27,614 nucleotides of DNA from Pseudomonadales bacterium (GTDB lineage Bacteria; Pseudomonadota; Gammaproteobacteria; Pseudomonadales; Moraxellaceae), in NCBI GenBank assembly GCA_013043915.1, contig JABEVH010000317.1:1-27614 (forward strand). The letters run 5' to 3'. A program made the translations under genes and the position numbers. The notes beneath the pieces are model-generated. The model searched no databases. It was not told the origin of the DNA and saw only the letters and a program-made list of their open reading frames with translations. Of this stretch, positions 1 through 7,804 are shown in pieces (the first letter of the stretch is position 1; the number at the start of each line of letters is the position of its first letter).

Positions 1-95
1 CCCTCATGATTAGCTATCCCGCGTCCTTCGTGGCTTAAGCCCTCGATCATCAGCTCACGTTCAGGCATAGGCTGCTTGATTCTCTTGCGCCTCAT
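1..95 (-). CDS. rlmD: 23S rRNA (uracil-5-)-methyltransferase RlmD, N-terminus only
   Basis: This is the first ~31 codons of a gene that runs off the left edge. The reading begins MRRKRIKQP and contains IEGLSHEGRGIAN, the start of the TRAM RNA-binding domain found in RlmD/RumA, which methylates U1939 of 23S rRNA using SAM. The ATG overlaps the stop codon of the upstream exonuclease gene by four bases (ATGA, 92-95), so translation is probably coupled. In Pseudomonas and relatives rlmD also lies near cysM, which supports the call. The catalytic domain is outside the window. Another TRAM-domain methyltransferase of the same superfamily is the only realistic alternative. Confidence 0.8.
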   Translation of the reverse strand, partial: MRRKRIKQPMPERELMIEGLSHEGRGIANHE

Positions 96-874
96 CGACG
101 ACCTCCCTGCCAGACACTAAGGAATTCTTGCCAGACAGGTTCTGTACTCGCTGAAAGCAGCTGCTTCATGATTTCAAGCTCCTGGATATATGCAGCCTCG
201 GACAAATGCCCCCTCAACTTCTGGAAATTCAAGAATACCAGCCAGGTATTCATGACATCGGTCTCACAATAAGTTCGGATTCGATCATGCTCCCCATTTT
301 TCCAGGCAGGCCACACGGCATCACCTGACATTCCCATTTTACCGGGGAACCCTAGCAAACTGGCTACATGATCGAGTGGTTGAATGGCACGACTCTGGTA
401 CATGGCCAGCATATCCATCAGGTCAATATGACGTTGGTGGTAACGACTAATGTAGTTGTTGTAGCGAAAATCACGATCATCCTCGCCTTGATCCCAGAAT
501 TTGGGCGCTGCCAATCCATGCATCAGCGCCCGATAATTGATCACCGGCAAATCAAATCCTGAACCATTCCAGGAAACCAGGGTGGGCACATACCGCTCGA
601 TGCCCTTAAAAAAACGCTGGAGCAAAGATTTTTCATCGCTGTCAGCCTCCCCTAAGGACCAAATACGTAACTGATCCGAGGTACGCAACACACAGGATAT
701 GCAAACCACGCGATGCAGGGTTAAGCGCAAAAAGTCAGAGCCTGAGGTTTCCTCACGACGCTTCAGCAGCATTGCTTCCACCACAGCATCATCGCCTAGG
801 TCACGGAGATCATAAAGGCGACGTCCTGCCTCAACATCAGGAATAGTTTCAATGTCGAACACAAAATAATTCAT
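92..874 (-). CDS. Predicted 3'-5' exonuclease of the PolB-related DEDD family
   Basis: A 260-residue protein starting MNYFVFDIETIPD. The DxE of exonuclease motif I is at D7/E9. SWNGSGFDLP, near residue 100, fits motif II. YCETDVMNTW, near residue 205, fits motif III (YxxxD). These are the metal-binding acidic residues of DnaQ-like exonucleases, and the overall form matches the stand-alone family related to the DNA polymerase B proofreading domain. The true substrate of that family is poorly known. The open frame extends 18 codons upstream into cysM, but the ATG at 872-874 is preferred: it overlaps the cysM stop (ATGA) and begins directly with the first motif. The gene sits between cysM and rlmD with four-base overlaps on both sides, so the three are very likely one transcript. 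Confidence 0.85.
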   Translation of the reverse strand: MNYFVFDIETIPDVEAGRRLYDLRDLGDDAVVEAMLLKRREETSGSDFLRLTLHRVVCISCVLRTSDQLRIWSLGEADSDEKSLLQRFFKGIERYVPTLVSWNGSGFDLPVINYRALMHGLAAPKFWDQGEDDRDFRYNNYISRYHQRHIDLMDMLAMYQSRAIQPLDHVASLLGFPGKMGMSGDAVWPAWKNGEHDRIRTYCETDVMNTWLVFLNFQKLRGHLSEAAYIQELEIMKQLLSASTEPVWQEFLSVWQGGRR

Positions 875-1776
875 GATGAGGCAGCACCAAATATGCCAGT
901 GGACAAGTACCGATCGCCACGGTCGCATAAAATAGCCACGATGACCCCCTGCTTAATCTGCGTAGCCAGTCTAAGAGAGGCAAAAACTGCCGCGCCACTT
1001 GATACGCCACAGCATATACCTTCATCACGAGCCAACTGGCGCATGGTGTCCTTGGCATCAACCTCGCTGACATCCCAAACCTGATCGACCCTGGTGGGTT
1101 CAAAAATTCCCGGCAAATAGGCCTCGGGCCAGCGTCGTATACCTGCAATCTGACTCCCAGGCGCAGGCTGAAGGCCAACGACCTGAATATCAGGATTCTG
1201 TTCTTTCAGAAAGCGGGACACACCCATAATAGTCCCTGTTGTTCCCATAGAACTTATAAAATGGGTGACCCGACCGGAGCTCTGCTGCCAGATCTCCGGT
1301 CCCGTCGTCTCATAATGCGCCCGCGGGTTATCGGGGTTATTAAACTGATCCAAGACGCGCCCATAACCTTCAGCAGCCTTACGTCGTGCCAAATCCCGCG
1401 CACCTTCCATACCATCCACAGCGGGCACCAGTATCAACTCTGCACCATAAGCCCGCATGGCATCGCGCCGCTCCACGGTCTGGTTATCCGGCATAATCAG
1501 GGTAAGATGAAGACCGACACAGGCTGCCACCATGGCAAGAGCAATCCCTGTATTGCCTGATGTCGCTTCAATCAAACGGTCACCAGGCTGAATTTCACCG
1601 CGTTCTAAAGCACGATTAATCATGGACCAAGCTGCTCGATCCTTAACCGACCCAGCCGGATTTTGACCTTCTATCTTTACCCAGATCTCAGCATTGCACC
1701 CTTCTGTGATCCGCACCAACCTGATCATGGGAGTTTGCCCCACCAGGCCCAGAACACCAGCTTGCATTTTCACCAT
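871..1776 (-). CDS. cysM: Cysteine synthase B (O-acetylserine sulfhydrylase)
   Basis: A PLP enzyme of fold type II that makes L-cysteine from O-acetylserine and sulfide (CysM also uses thiosulfate). It is 301 residues, close to E. coli CysM. NPAGSVKDRAAW carries the Schiff-base lysine (about K45) and is the CysM rather than CysK wording. TSGNTG (72-77) binds the substrate carboxylate, SSMGTTGTIMG holds the PLP phosphate, and SSGAA lies near the C-terminus. The ATG at 1774-1776 is used; an in-frame ATG three codons later is equally possible, as neither has a clear ribosome binding site. It heads the leftward cysM-exonuclease-rlmD set and is divergent from the kinase gene, with about 70 bases shared by both promoters. 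CysK is the alternative but less likely. Confidence 0.93.
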   Translation of the reverse strand: MVKMQAGVLGLVGQTPMIRLVRITEGCNAEIWVKIEGQNPAGSVKDRAAWSMINRALERGEIQPGDRLIEATSGNTGIALAMVAACVGLHLTLIMPDNQTVERRDAMRAYGAELILVPAVDGMEGARDLARRKAAEGYGRVLDQFNNPDNPRAHYETTGPEIWQQSSGRVTHFISSMGTTGTIMGVSRFLKEQNPDIQVVGLQPAPGSQIAGIRRWPEAYLPGIFEPTRVDQVWDVSEVDAKDTMRQLARDEGICCGVSSGAAVFASLRLATQIKQGVIVAILCDRGDRYLSTGIFGAASS

Positions 1777-1847
1777 TGATGAGGACTCTCTACACGCTGA
1801 AAAAAGCGGCTATAGTACACACTTCTAGGCTGTGACGGCGAATAACC
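1777..1847. promoter_or_regulatory. Divergent promoter region between cysM and the gacS-like gene
   Basis: The 71 bases separate two divergently read genes and must contain the start signals of both unless transcription comes from further away. TATAGT at 1812-1817 could serve as a rightward -10, but no convincing -35 is visible at the proper distance. No operator-like repeat was seen. Confidence 0.3.
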
Positions 1848-4553
1848 ATGCGCTACAACCTGCAGACCCGTCTGCTGATTGTAACACTAACCCCCATACT
1901 GCTGATGTCGGTACTTGCTGCAGCTCTCTATCTGCATGAGCGTTTCAGTGACCTGGCGACGACAGCTGATGCTCAGCATGAACTGCTCATTGAACACTAT
2001 AGGCTCCGCCTTTTATCTGATGCCTGGACGGATAGCGAGTTAAATCGACTGTCGGAAAATGCGCTGGACCACGATGATGATTTGGTTGATTTTTCTTTGC
2101 TCGACGCTTACGGCAACATGGTGACGCATAGCGGTCACCCTACACCTGCCTGGCCACTAAAAACGCCTAATCTCCAAGGTGAGCCCTGGCACTGGATACA
2201 CCGTAACAACCAAGCCTGGGCAGTACCTATAGAGCATTTACACAGTCCTGCAGGCCAACAACAAGGTCTATGGCTAGTCATGGACTTTTCTTCCACCAGT
2301 ATTCGACTGCAACAATATGAAACTGCCTTTTCTGCACTTATCCTTATTTGTCTTGGTTTAGGCTTAAGTGCCATCTTTGTCCTGAGTCAGACCCGTCGGC
2401 TACTGGTACCCTTGCGTCGTATCCAGGAAACCGCAACGCGATTGCGCGGTGGCCATCTGGATTTACGCTTCCCCGGCAGCCATGCCCATGAATTCAGTGA
2501 ATTAGGCATCAACCTCAACCGTATGCTGGAAACCTTGCAGGCCGAAGTTGAAGACCTAAAACAAACCATGACTCAAACCCATGAAGACCTGCAATCCACC
2601 CTGGAGTCCATGGAAGTTCAGAATATCGAACTATCACTGGCCCGCAAAGAGGCGGTAGAAGGCAATCGCATCAAATCCGAATTTCTTGCCAATATCAGCC
2701 ATGAAATCAGAACCCCCCTGAACGGCATCATGGGCTTTGCCAACTTGCTCAGTCGCAGTGCTCTGAGCCCACGTCAACTCGACCATGTGCAGACCATTCA
2801 AAAATCAGCTAACAGCCTTCTGGCCATCATTAATGACGTTCTCGATCTGAGCAAAATTGAAGCTGGCAAGTTGGTCCTCGACAAAGCACCTTTAAATATT
2901 GAAGACTGTATCTTCGATGTCATTACTATGTTGGCACCCTTGGGCGACCTTAAACAGCTCACCCAAATTGCACTAATCTACGACGATGTACCTCGACATT
3001 ACCTTGGCGACCCCTTGCGCTTTAAACAGGTCCTTACCAATTTAGTCAGTAATGCCATCAAATTTACAGACAAGGGCGATATCACCATTCGCGTCATGCT
3101 TGAGGATGGTGATCGGCAGGAAAAAACCTTGCGCATCAGCGTCAGCGACACCGGTATAGGCATGGATAATAAATCTAGCCGGGAACTTTTTCGCGCCTTT
3201 ACACAAGCTGATGCTTCAACCAGTCGAAAATATGGAGGCACAGGATTAGGCCTGGTCATCAGCAAACATCTTGTTGAACAAATGGGGGGGGAAATCAGTT
3301 TTGAGAGCATAGCCGGCGAAGGCTCAACCTTCTGGTTCACCGTTCGTCTTCCTGAGGACTCGCTGCAAACACCACCCACTGACCATGTGATCTGGGGTTC
3401 AGCTGCCCTACTTACGCCCCACGATGGCCTGGCTCAAATGTTACAGCATTATTTGGGCCGCTGGTGTCAGTCCGTGGCCAGATATACGGAACCCGATCAA
3501 TTTCTTCGAGAGGGAGCCCATAATACTGAGATTCTGGTCCTGCATGCTATCTACTCCGACTTGTATCAAACTTCCTGGCTACCCTCATTACGTCGACTGA
3601 ATATTCCGGTCATCGTATTGCATACAAGTACGGATCAGCATCTAGAAAATTTACCCGAGCAATTGCCTCAAGCTCACTTACTGACCCTTCCCGTTCCACC
3701 ACTAAAGTTATCCAGTCTTTTACAGCAATTACGTCAGCCCGATGGCAGACAACTCTCCTTGATCCCTTACTTAGGCTACGATCTGCGTATACTGGTTGTG
3801 GATGATCACCCCGCCAACCTCAAACTGGTTGCAACCTTGCTGGAAGACCTTGGCATTACTGTGCTGACTGCAGACCGTGGACGAGCGGCCTTGGAACTGG
3901 TGGCCCGTGAACAACTCGACCTGATATTCATGGATGTTCAGATGCCCGACATGAATGGACTGGAAGTTACAATAACGATTAGAAATCTCTATCCAGAACG
4001 CCACCTACCCATCATTGCACTGACAGCACACGCCATGGCAGGTGAACGAGAAAAGCTGTTGCAAGCCGGCATGAATGACTATATGACCAAGCCTTTGCAA
4101 GAAGCACAGCTGGTCTATATTCTGCAAAAATGGACAGGACAAACGTTTAAGTCACCTGACCCGATACAGCAGGAGCCTCCTGAGACTGTTAGCAAAAATG
4201 ATACAGTGGACATGCAGGAAGGATTGCGCCTGGCGGGTGGCCGCAAAGACTTGGCCAGGGATATGCTTAACCTGCTCATTGATGGACTACCGCAGGAAAT
4301 TGAAGCTATCCAGAATGCATTTAGCCAACGACAACGTTCAACTTTGCTCGATAGAGTGCATTATGTCCATGGTGCCAGTCGCTACTGTGGAGTACCTGCC
4401 TTACGTCAAGCTGCTGACATGCTGGAAACAGGCATCAAGCAATCTGATGCTGAAAGTGATGCCATCTGGTTTGAGATTGAAGCGGCCGTTCAGAACATGC
4501 TAGCGGCTATGCAAGCACTCACCCATTGGCGAAAAACCACAAAAACAAATTAA
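1848..4553 (+). CDS. gacS: Tripartite hybrid sensor histidine kinase, GacS/BarA type
   Basis: A 901-residue inner-membrane kinase. Transmembrane helix 1 is at about 8-29, a periplasmic sensor region at 30-160, helix 2 at 162-180, a HAMP linker to about 235 and a coiled coil to about 275. The HisKA domain has its phospho-histidine in NISHEIRTPLNG (H285). The ATPase boxes are NLVSNAIKF, DTGIGM and GGTGLGLV (400-470). A degenerate receiver-like segment at ~515-630 is followed by a true receiver domain (VVDDHPAN at 650, phospho-Asp D696 in FMDVQMPDMNG, K748), then an HPt domain with VHGASRYCGVP (H841). This order, the N-terminus MRYNLQTRLL and the neighbouring cysM match GacS/BarA, which drives the response regulator GacA/UvrY and through it CsrA/RsmA-binding small RNAs. 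The partner regulator is not in the window. The ribosome site is weak. gacS and barA are names for the same family. Confidence 0.9.
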   Translation: MRYNLQTRLLIVTLTPILLMSVLAAALYLHERFSDLATTADAQHELLIEHYRLRLLSDAWTDSELNRLSENALDHDDDLVDFSLLDAYGNMVTHSGHPTPAWPLKTPNLQGEPWHWIHRNNQAWAVPIEHLHSPAGQQQGLWLVMDFSSTSIRLQQYETAFSALILICLGLGLSAIFVLSQTRRLLVPLRRIQETATRLRGGHLDLRFPGSHAHEFSELGINLNRMLETLQAEVEDLKQTMTQTHEDLQSTLESMEVQNIELSLARKEAVEGNRIKSEFLANISHEIRTPLNGIMGFANLLSRSALSPRQLDHVQTIQKSANSLLAIINDVLDLSKIEAGKLVLDKAPLNIEDCIFDVITMLAPLGDLKQLTQIALIYDDVPRHYLGDPLRFKQVLTNLVSNAIKFTDKGDITIRVMLEDGDRQEKTLRISVSDTGIGMDNKSSRELFRAFTQADASTSRKYGGTGLGLVISKHLVEQMGGEISFESIAGEGSTFWFTVRLPEDSLQTPPTDHVIWGSAALLTPHDGLAQMLQHYLGRWCQSVARYTEPDQFLREGAHNTEILVLHAIYSDLYQTSWLPSLRRLNIPVIVLHTSTDQHLENLPEQLPQAHLLTLPVPPLKLSSLLQQLRQPDGRQLSLIPYLGYDLRILVVDDHPANLKLVATLLEDLGITVLTADRGRAALELVAREQLDLIFMDVQMPDMNGLEVTITIRNLYPERHLPIIALTAHAMAGEREKLLQAGMNDYMTKPLQEAQLVYILQKWTGQTFKSPDPIQQEPPETVSKNDTVDMQEGLRLAGGRKDLARDMLNLLIDGLPQEIEAIQNAFSQRQRSTLLDRVHYVHGASRYCGVPALRQAADMLETGIKQSDAESDAIWFEIEAAVQNMLAAMQALTHWRKTTKTN

Positions 4554-4569
4554 CAGAATACACAAAAAC

Positions 4570-4591
4570 CCTCTCCGTTCAGGGTGAACGG
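4570..4591 (-). terminator. Possible terminator of the DUF4823 lipoprotein gene
   Basis: CCGTTCA and TGAACGG (4575-4581 and 4585-4591) form a perfect 7-bp stem with a three-base loop, about 45 bases past the lipoprotein stop. Read leftward, the stem is followed by AGAGGG and then five T, so the T-tract is displaced and termination may be inefficient. It lies between converging genes and could also affect the kinase transcript. Confidence 0.45.
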
Positions 4592-4635
4592 CACTGTCAG
4601 CAACAGGAATCTCCCGTATGCATGCCAGGAGGATG

Positions 4636-5283
4636 TTAAAACCACTCAGCCCAGCGGCGCTTCTGTGAAGCGTGTCCGCTCAACCTCTCGGCCAGCTCAG
4701 TAAGCGACTCGTCCACCAGGCGAGAGGGTGCATCTGAAAAGGCGGTCAGTAGTCCACTTTGACCTTGAAGTTCCCAATTTTGCAAGGTACGCCCGGTAGC
4801 TACATCGGTCAGGGTAATGATCGCCGCCACATGATCAATACCACCGGCTCCCGGAAGTATTTGGCCTATGCCCGGGGCTTGCGCATCATCCCAGCGTTCA
4901 AGCTGGGGATAGATCAGGTAGTCCACACCCTGCTGGCGCGCTTGCTCCAGAGCTTGTTGCTGTGATAGCGCTATGCCATCAGAGAAAACTATGTTGGGAA
5001 ACCATTGTCTAAAATGCGCGTAAGTTTGCTCGGCAAAATGCCGGTTGATTTTAGCACCATCCTTCTGCTGTGGCATCAGCGATGAATCAGCGGGGGCAAT
5101 CACGACAAAGAATTTAGCCCGGTTATCCAGCGTCCAGTTTTCTCGTCCAAGCACATCCTCAGTGGCCAGAAAATGCCAGCTACGCAATCCACTCATGGCC
5201 AAGCCCTGCTGGTCTTTAGGGGTTACACAACCCGTCAGACTTAAGACCAACAGGCCCATACTCCACGCCCTTATCCTGGTCAT
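4636..5283 (-). CDS. DUF4823 family lipoprotein
   Basis: A 215-residue secreted protein. The N-terminus MTRIRAWSMGLLVLSLTGC is a lipoprotein signal peptide, with the lipidated cysteine at residue 19. The body (NRAKFFVVIAPAD, GVDYLIYPQLERWDD, ITLTDVATGRTL) matches DUF4823, a family of gammaproteobacterial lipoproteins of unknown function with a beta-rich fold. The ATG at 5281-5283 is chosen over one four codons upstream because GGAGG lies five bases before it. It starts 12 bases after the stop of the TetR gene, so the two are probably co-transcribed, and the regulator may control its own operon partner. It ends in WAEWF. No catalytic residues can be named. Confidence 0.75.
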   Translation of the reverse strand: MTRIRAWSMGLLVLSLTGCVTPKDQQGLAMSGLRSWHFLATEDVLGRENWTLDNRAKFFVVIAPADSSLMPQQKDGAKINRHFAEQTYAHFRQWFPNIVFSDGIALSQQQALEQARQQGVDYLIYPQLERWDDAQAPGIGQILPGAGGIDHVAAIITLTDVATGRTLQNWELQGQSGLLTAFSDAPSRLVDESLTELAERLSGHASQKRRWAEWF

Positions 5284-5295
5284 ACCAACCTCCAT

Positions 5296-5940
5296 TCAGC
5301 GGCCGCGACGGTTAGCCATGCGCACACCAATATCCAGGAGAAAATCTATGAATTTTTCAGGCTCTCCAATATAGCGCGTATAGAAATCAGATTTGATCAA
5401 GGAGCAAGCCCCATGCGCCAAAGCCCAAGCTGCACCAATATGATACTCAACAGGAGCATCCATTAACTTGCCTTCCGCAATCCTTGAAACAATAAATTCC
5501 GACAAATATTCCCGGTTTGACACCCGCAACTTATGTAACTTCTGCAATAAATCGGGGAGTATCTTATCAGCCGCTAATTTGCCTTCTAGACGATCAAAAA
5601 GCAGATAACGATCCGGATCTTGAACCCGAAATCGCAGAAATTCACGAAAAAGTGCCTCAGGGTCATCATTGCCTTTCAAACTTCGAAACAGGTCAGACAA
5701 CGCCTCTTCATAACGCAGCATCAGCAGCAAATAAATCTCGTTCTTGGTCTCAAAATGTTTATAGATCGTGCCTTTGCCAATACCCACTTGATCAGCAATC
5801 ATCTCCACCGTTACCCGATCTTCGCCCTGCTCGATAAAAAGCCGTTCAGCACAGCTGAGTATCGTTTGCTCACGCAAACGAAACTCACGCACTTTCTGCG
5901 ATACCTTGGCCAGACTGCTGGAGTCATTCATCGCATTCAT
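5296..5940 (-). CDS. TetR/AcrR family transcriptional regulator
   Basis: A repressor-type protein of about 214 residues. The N-terminal helix-turn-helix is clear: ILSCAERLFIEQGEDRVTVE, then IADQVGIGKGTIYKHF and KNEIYLLL. The C-terminal half is the variable ligand and dimer domain and does not reveal the ligand. The open frame runs 61 codons further upstream, but that part lacks family similarity. The ATG at 5938-5940 follows AAGG at good distance; an adjacent ATG (5941-5943) and one at 5929-5931 are alternatives. A perfect palindrome lies immediately upstream of the start, as expected for autorepression. The DUF4823 lipoprotein gene follows in the same direction and is the likely co-regulated target. 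Confidence 0.88.
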   Translation of the reverse strand: MNAMNDSSSLAKVSQKVREFRLREQTILSCAERLFIEQGEDRVTVEMIADQVGIGKGTIYKHFETKNEIYLLLMLRYEEALSDLFRSLKGNDDPEALFREFLRFRVQDPDRYLLFDRLEGKLAADKILPDLLQKLHKLRVSNREYLSEFIVSRIAEGKLMDAPVEYHIGAAWALAHGACSLIKSDFYTRYIGEPEKFIDFLLDIGVRMANRRGR

Positions 5941-5949
5941 CATGCCCTT

Positions 5950-5968
5950 AGTACAGATGCTCTGTACT
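5950..5968. promoter_or_regulatory. Candidate TetR operator (perfect inverted repeat)
   Basis: AGTACAGATGCTCTGTACT is a perfect 8-bp inverted repeat around a 3-bp spacer. It ends about 10 bases before the start codon of the TetR gene. Read leftward, TATGCT precedes the palindrome by a few bases and could be the -10 element, which would put the operator over the transcription start. Size and position fit TetR autoregulation. Binding by this regulator is inference. Confidence 0.65.
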
Positions 5969-6133
5969 TTAGCATAGGACAAGTCCGGCATAACCGGGGA
6001 GCATGTTATTAAGATTGCCTGTTGATAAAAAAATGATCTAAAACAAACTGGAAAAACTGACAGAATCACCTTAACTGATAGGTGAGATTCGTCATCGCAA
6101 GCGTATGCATGGGCTGACGTCAAGAATGATCTT

Positions 6134-6168
6134 AACCCGATATCCCCCCCAGGTGTCGGGTTTTTTTT
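6134..6168 (+). terminator. Rightward intrinsic terminator without an upstream gene
   Basis: AACCCGA (6134-6140) pairs with TCGGGTT (6156-6162), and a run of eight T starts at 6161. Read leftward the stem has no T-run, so it acts on the plus strand. No plus-strand gene ends near here; the nearest stops at 4553. It may end an unannotated small RNA arising within 5970-6130. Confidence 0.6.
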
Positions 6169-6199
6169 GGGCTAGCCGCACAAGATTTTTTCTTAAGCC

Positions 6200-6970
6200 T
6201 TAGCGTTGAACGCTACCACAAGCTGAACACGAAGAAATCCAGTCATGTACTAAAAGATTGATATCTTTTTTCCGGCCACGACTTAATCGTTGTTCCCTGT
6301 CCGCAATATCATCATGTTGCCTCAGATTAGACCAGGTCCAGGGCAACAAGGTCGTTCTATGGTCGCGCCAAACCTCAACGCCATCGGCATCTCGCAGCAT
6401 CAAAACCTGCATCCGCACAGGCCTAGACCAACGATTAAGGACCCAGAAGCCTGCATACCCCTCACTAATCTCCTCAAAACTTTCCTCAAGTAAATAAATA
6501 CCCGCTAAAGGGCGCGTCACTTTATGCCCATAAAATGCTGCTGCGATGGCCAGCGTGGTCACCACTTCAAAGCCAATGTAAGCATCTCGCCAACTCACTG
6601 GTGTTTCACCATAATCGGTAACTCTTACCTGAAAATGCTCGGATGAAGCAGAAACTGGCTGCAAGCTCACACCGACCTGCTGCAAAGCAGTTAACATATC
6701 CTCTCGCACCTGTTGTGCCAATTGCAGGCGCTTCTGGGCAAGCAAAGTAGATGTCGCTGCCTGCTTGGCATCCATATTAAATACCCTGAGCAAAGAAGAG
6801 TCGCGGACATCCATGACAACCTGAACACTGGAAACAGGCACAGCATGATGAAATTCAGGCGGGTCCATAGCAGCACAACCGGCCAGCATGATGCCTGAAA
6901 GCAGGCCTAGCGCTGCTCGACAAGAATGATGGTTAAAAATAATCGCCGTCTCCCCAGAAAAAAACGCCAT
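6200..6970 (-). CDS. Putative lipoprotein of unknown function
   Basis: A 256-residue protein that I do not recognise. Starting at the ATG at 6968-6970, the N-terminus ends in a hydrophobic stretch with the lipobox MLAGC (cysteine near residue 32), so it is probably anchored to a membrane on the periplasmic side. A second hydrophobic segment, FEVVTTLAIAAAFYG, lies near residue 155, followed by a Glu-rich turn and two Trp-rich stretches (WVLNRWS, WTWSNL). The C-terminus SSCSACGSVQR contains two cysteines. The frame opens with a TTG at 7033, only 16 bases after the SWIM-protein stop, so an earlier start is possible, but the resulting signal peptide would be unusually long. It is the last gene of a leftward run and may be co-transcribed with the SNF2/SWIM genes. 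Confidence 0.6.
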   Translation of the reverse strand: MAFFSGETAIIFNHHSCRAALGLLSGIMLAGCAAMDPPEFHHAVPVSSVQVVMDVRDSSLLRVFNMDAKQAATSTLLAQKRLQLAQQVREDMLTALQQVGVSLQPVSASSEHFQVRVTDYGETPVSWRDAYIGFEVVTTLAIAAAFYGHKVTRPLAGIYLLEESFEEISEGYAGFWVLNRWSRPVRMQVLMLRDADGVEVWRDHRTTLLPWTWSNLRQHDDIADREQRLSRGRKKDINLLVHDWISSCSACGSVQR

Positions 6971-7048
6971 GCTAGCACGCTTCTCATGAATGCCATGAAG
7001 CAACTCCCCCTTAAAAGAGCTGCCCGTGAGCAAAGCCGGCGCTGAGTA

Positions 7049-7804
7049 TTACCTATCTCCCCCCTTCTTTTTCATGGCCGGGGATACCTCGGAACTATCC
7101 ATCTCAAGGCCGAACACATCGGCAAGTTGAGCATCCTCAAGTACGTTCCTATTGGCAGGTGTTTTCTTGGCCTTGACAGACAGTTGCGCGGTCTGATTCA
7201 CCAACTCATTGGCATCCACCTGGCGTAATGTGAAGATAAGTTCAGGTCGCGAATCTAGACGTGCGCCGATACCGTAAAGCACCGCGGCAACATGCTTGCA
7301 CATGATTGCCCAGTCCGGACAAGAACAGTCAAACCGAATCTCTTGGGGCGAAGGAAACAATCCTGTCTTCGGTTGACACATGCGTTCCATCACGGCCTTC
7401 GAAAAATTGCCCTGTAGCAACTCGACCAGTGAAGCAATAGACCCCGTGCACTCCTGGGCCAATAACTTCCAATGGCTATCCGACACAGCAGCGATATTAA
7501 TTTCAATCTTATACAAGCTAGATCCCATCACCGTTGCGCAAACCTTGCCCGGCTCAATCTTAAGATCAATAACCGATCCATTGCGCACATAGGTACGACC
7601 TCGCGGCAAACGATTTATAAAATCACTGTAGGCTTCTAGATTGTCGCACCAAGCCTTGCCCCAAAAGGTTTTGGCGATCACCCGACCCGCAATGACCACC
7701 GGTTGCATGTCCTGCCCTGCCTTCCTTGCCTTCGTGGCCGCTTTGTCAGCCTGCGCCCGCCGCTTGGCGACCGGTACATAGGGTTTTCCGTATCCGTAAC
7801 TCAT
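7049..7804 (-). CDS. SWIM zinc-finger protein, partner of SNF2 helicase
   Basis: A 251-residue protein with a SWIM motif, CxCx(n)CxH: C160, C162, C169 and H171 in the stretch FDCSCPDWAIMCKHVAAVLY. SWIM fingers bind zinc and are thought to contact DNA or protein. The basic N-terminus (AKRRAQADKAATKARKAG) and FWGKAWCDNLE near residue 48 are typical of bacterial SWIM proteins encoded beside SNF2 helicases, such as YwqB beside YwqA in Bacillus subtilis. The start codon overlaps the helicase stop (ATGA, 7801-7804), so the two are translationally coupled and probably act together on DNA or nucleoprotein. The exact process is not established. Confidence 0.85.
   Translation of the reverse strand: MSYGYGKPYVPVAKRRAQADKAATKARKAGQDMQPVVIAGRVIAKTFWGKAWCDNLEAYSDFINRLPRGRTYVRNGSVIDLKIEPGKVCATVMGSSLYKIEINIAAVSDSHWKLLAQECTGSIASLVELLQGNFSKAVMERMCQPKTGLFPSPQEIRFDCSCPDWAIMCKHVAAVLYGIGARLDSRPELIFTLRQVDANELVNQTAQLSVKAKKTPANRNVLEDAQLADVFGLEMDSSEVSPAMKKKGGDR

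Noticed and set aside
849..1178. Open frames opposite or out of frame with cysM, the kinase, the SNF2 helicase and fil genes
   Set aside because: They overlap well-supported genes, show no family features and lack ribosome sites; they are shadows.
5970..6170. RsmY/RsmZ-type GacA-controlled small RNA
   Set aside because: Tempting because of the nearby GacS-like kinase, but the segment has almost no GGA motifs and no GacA-box palindrome. Kept only as an unspecified small-RNA candidate.
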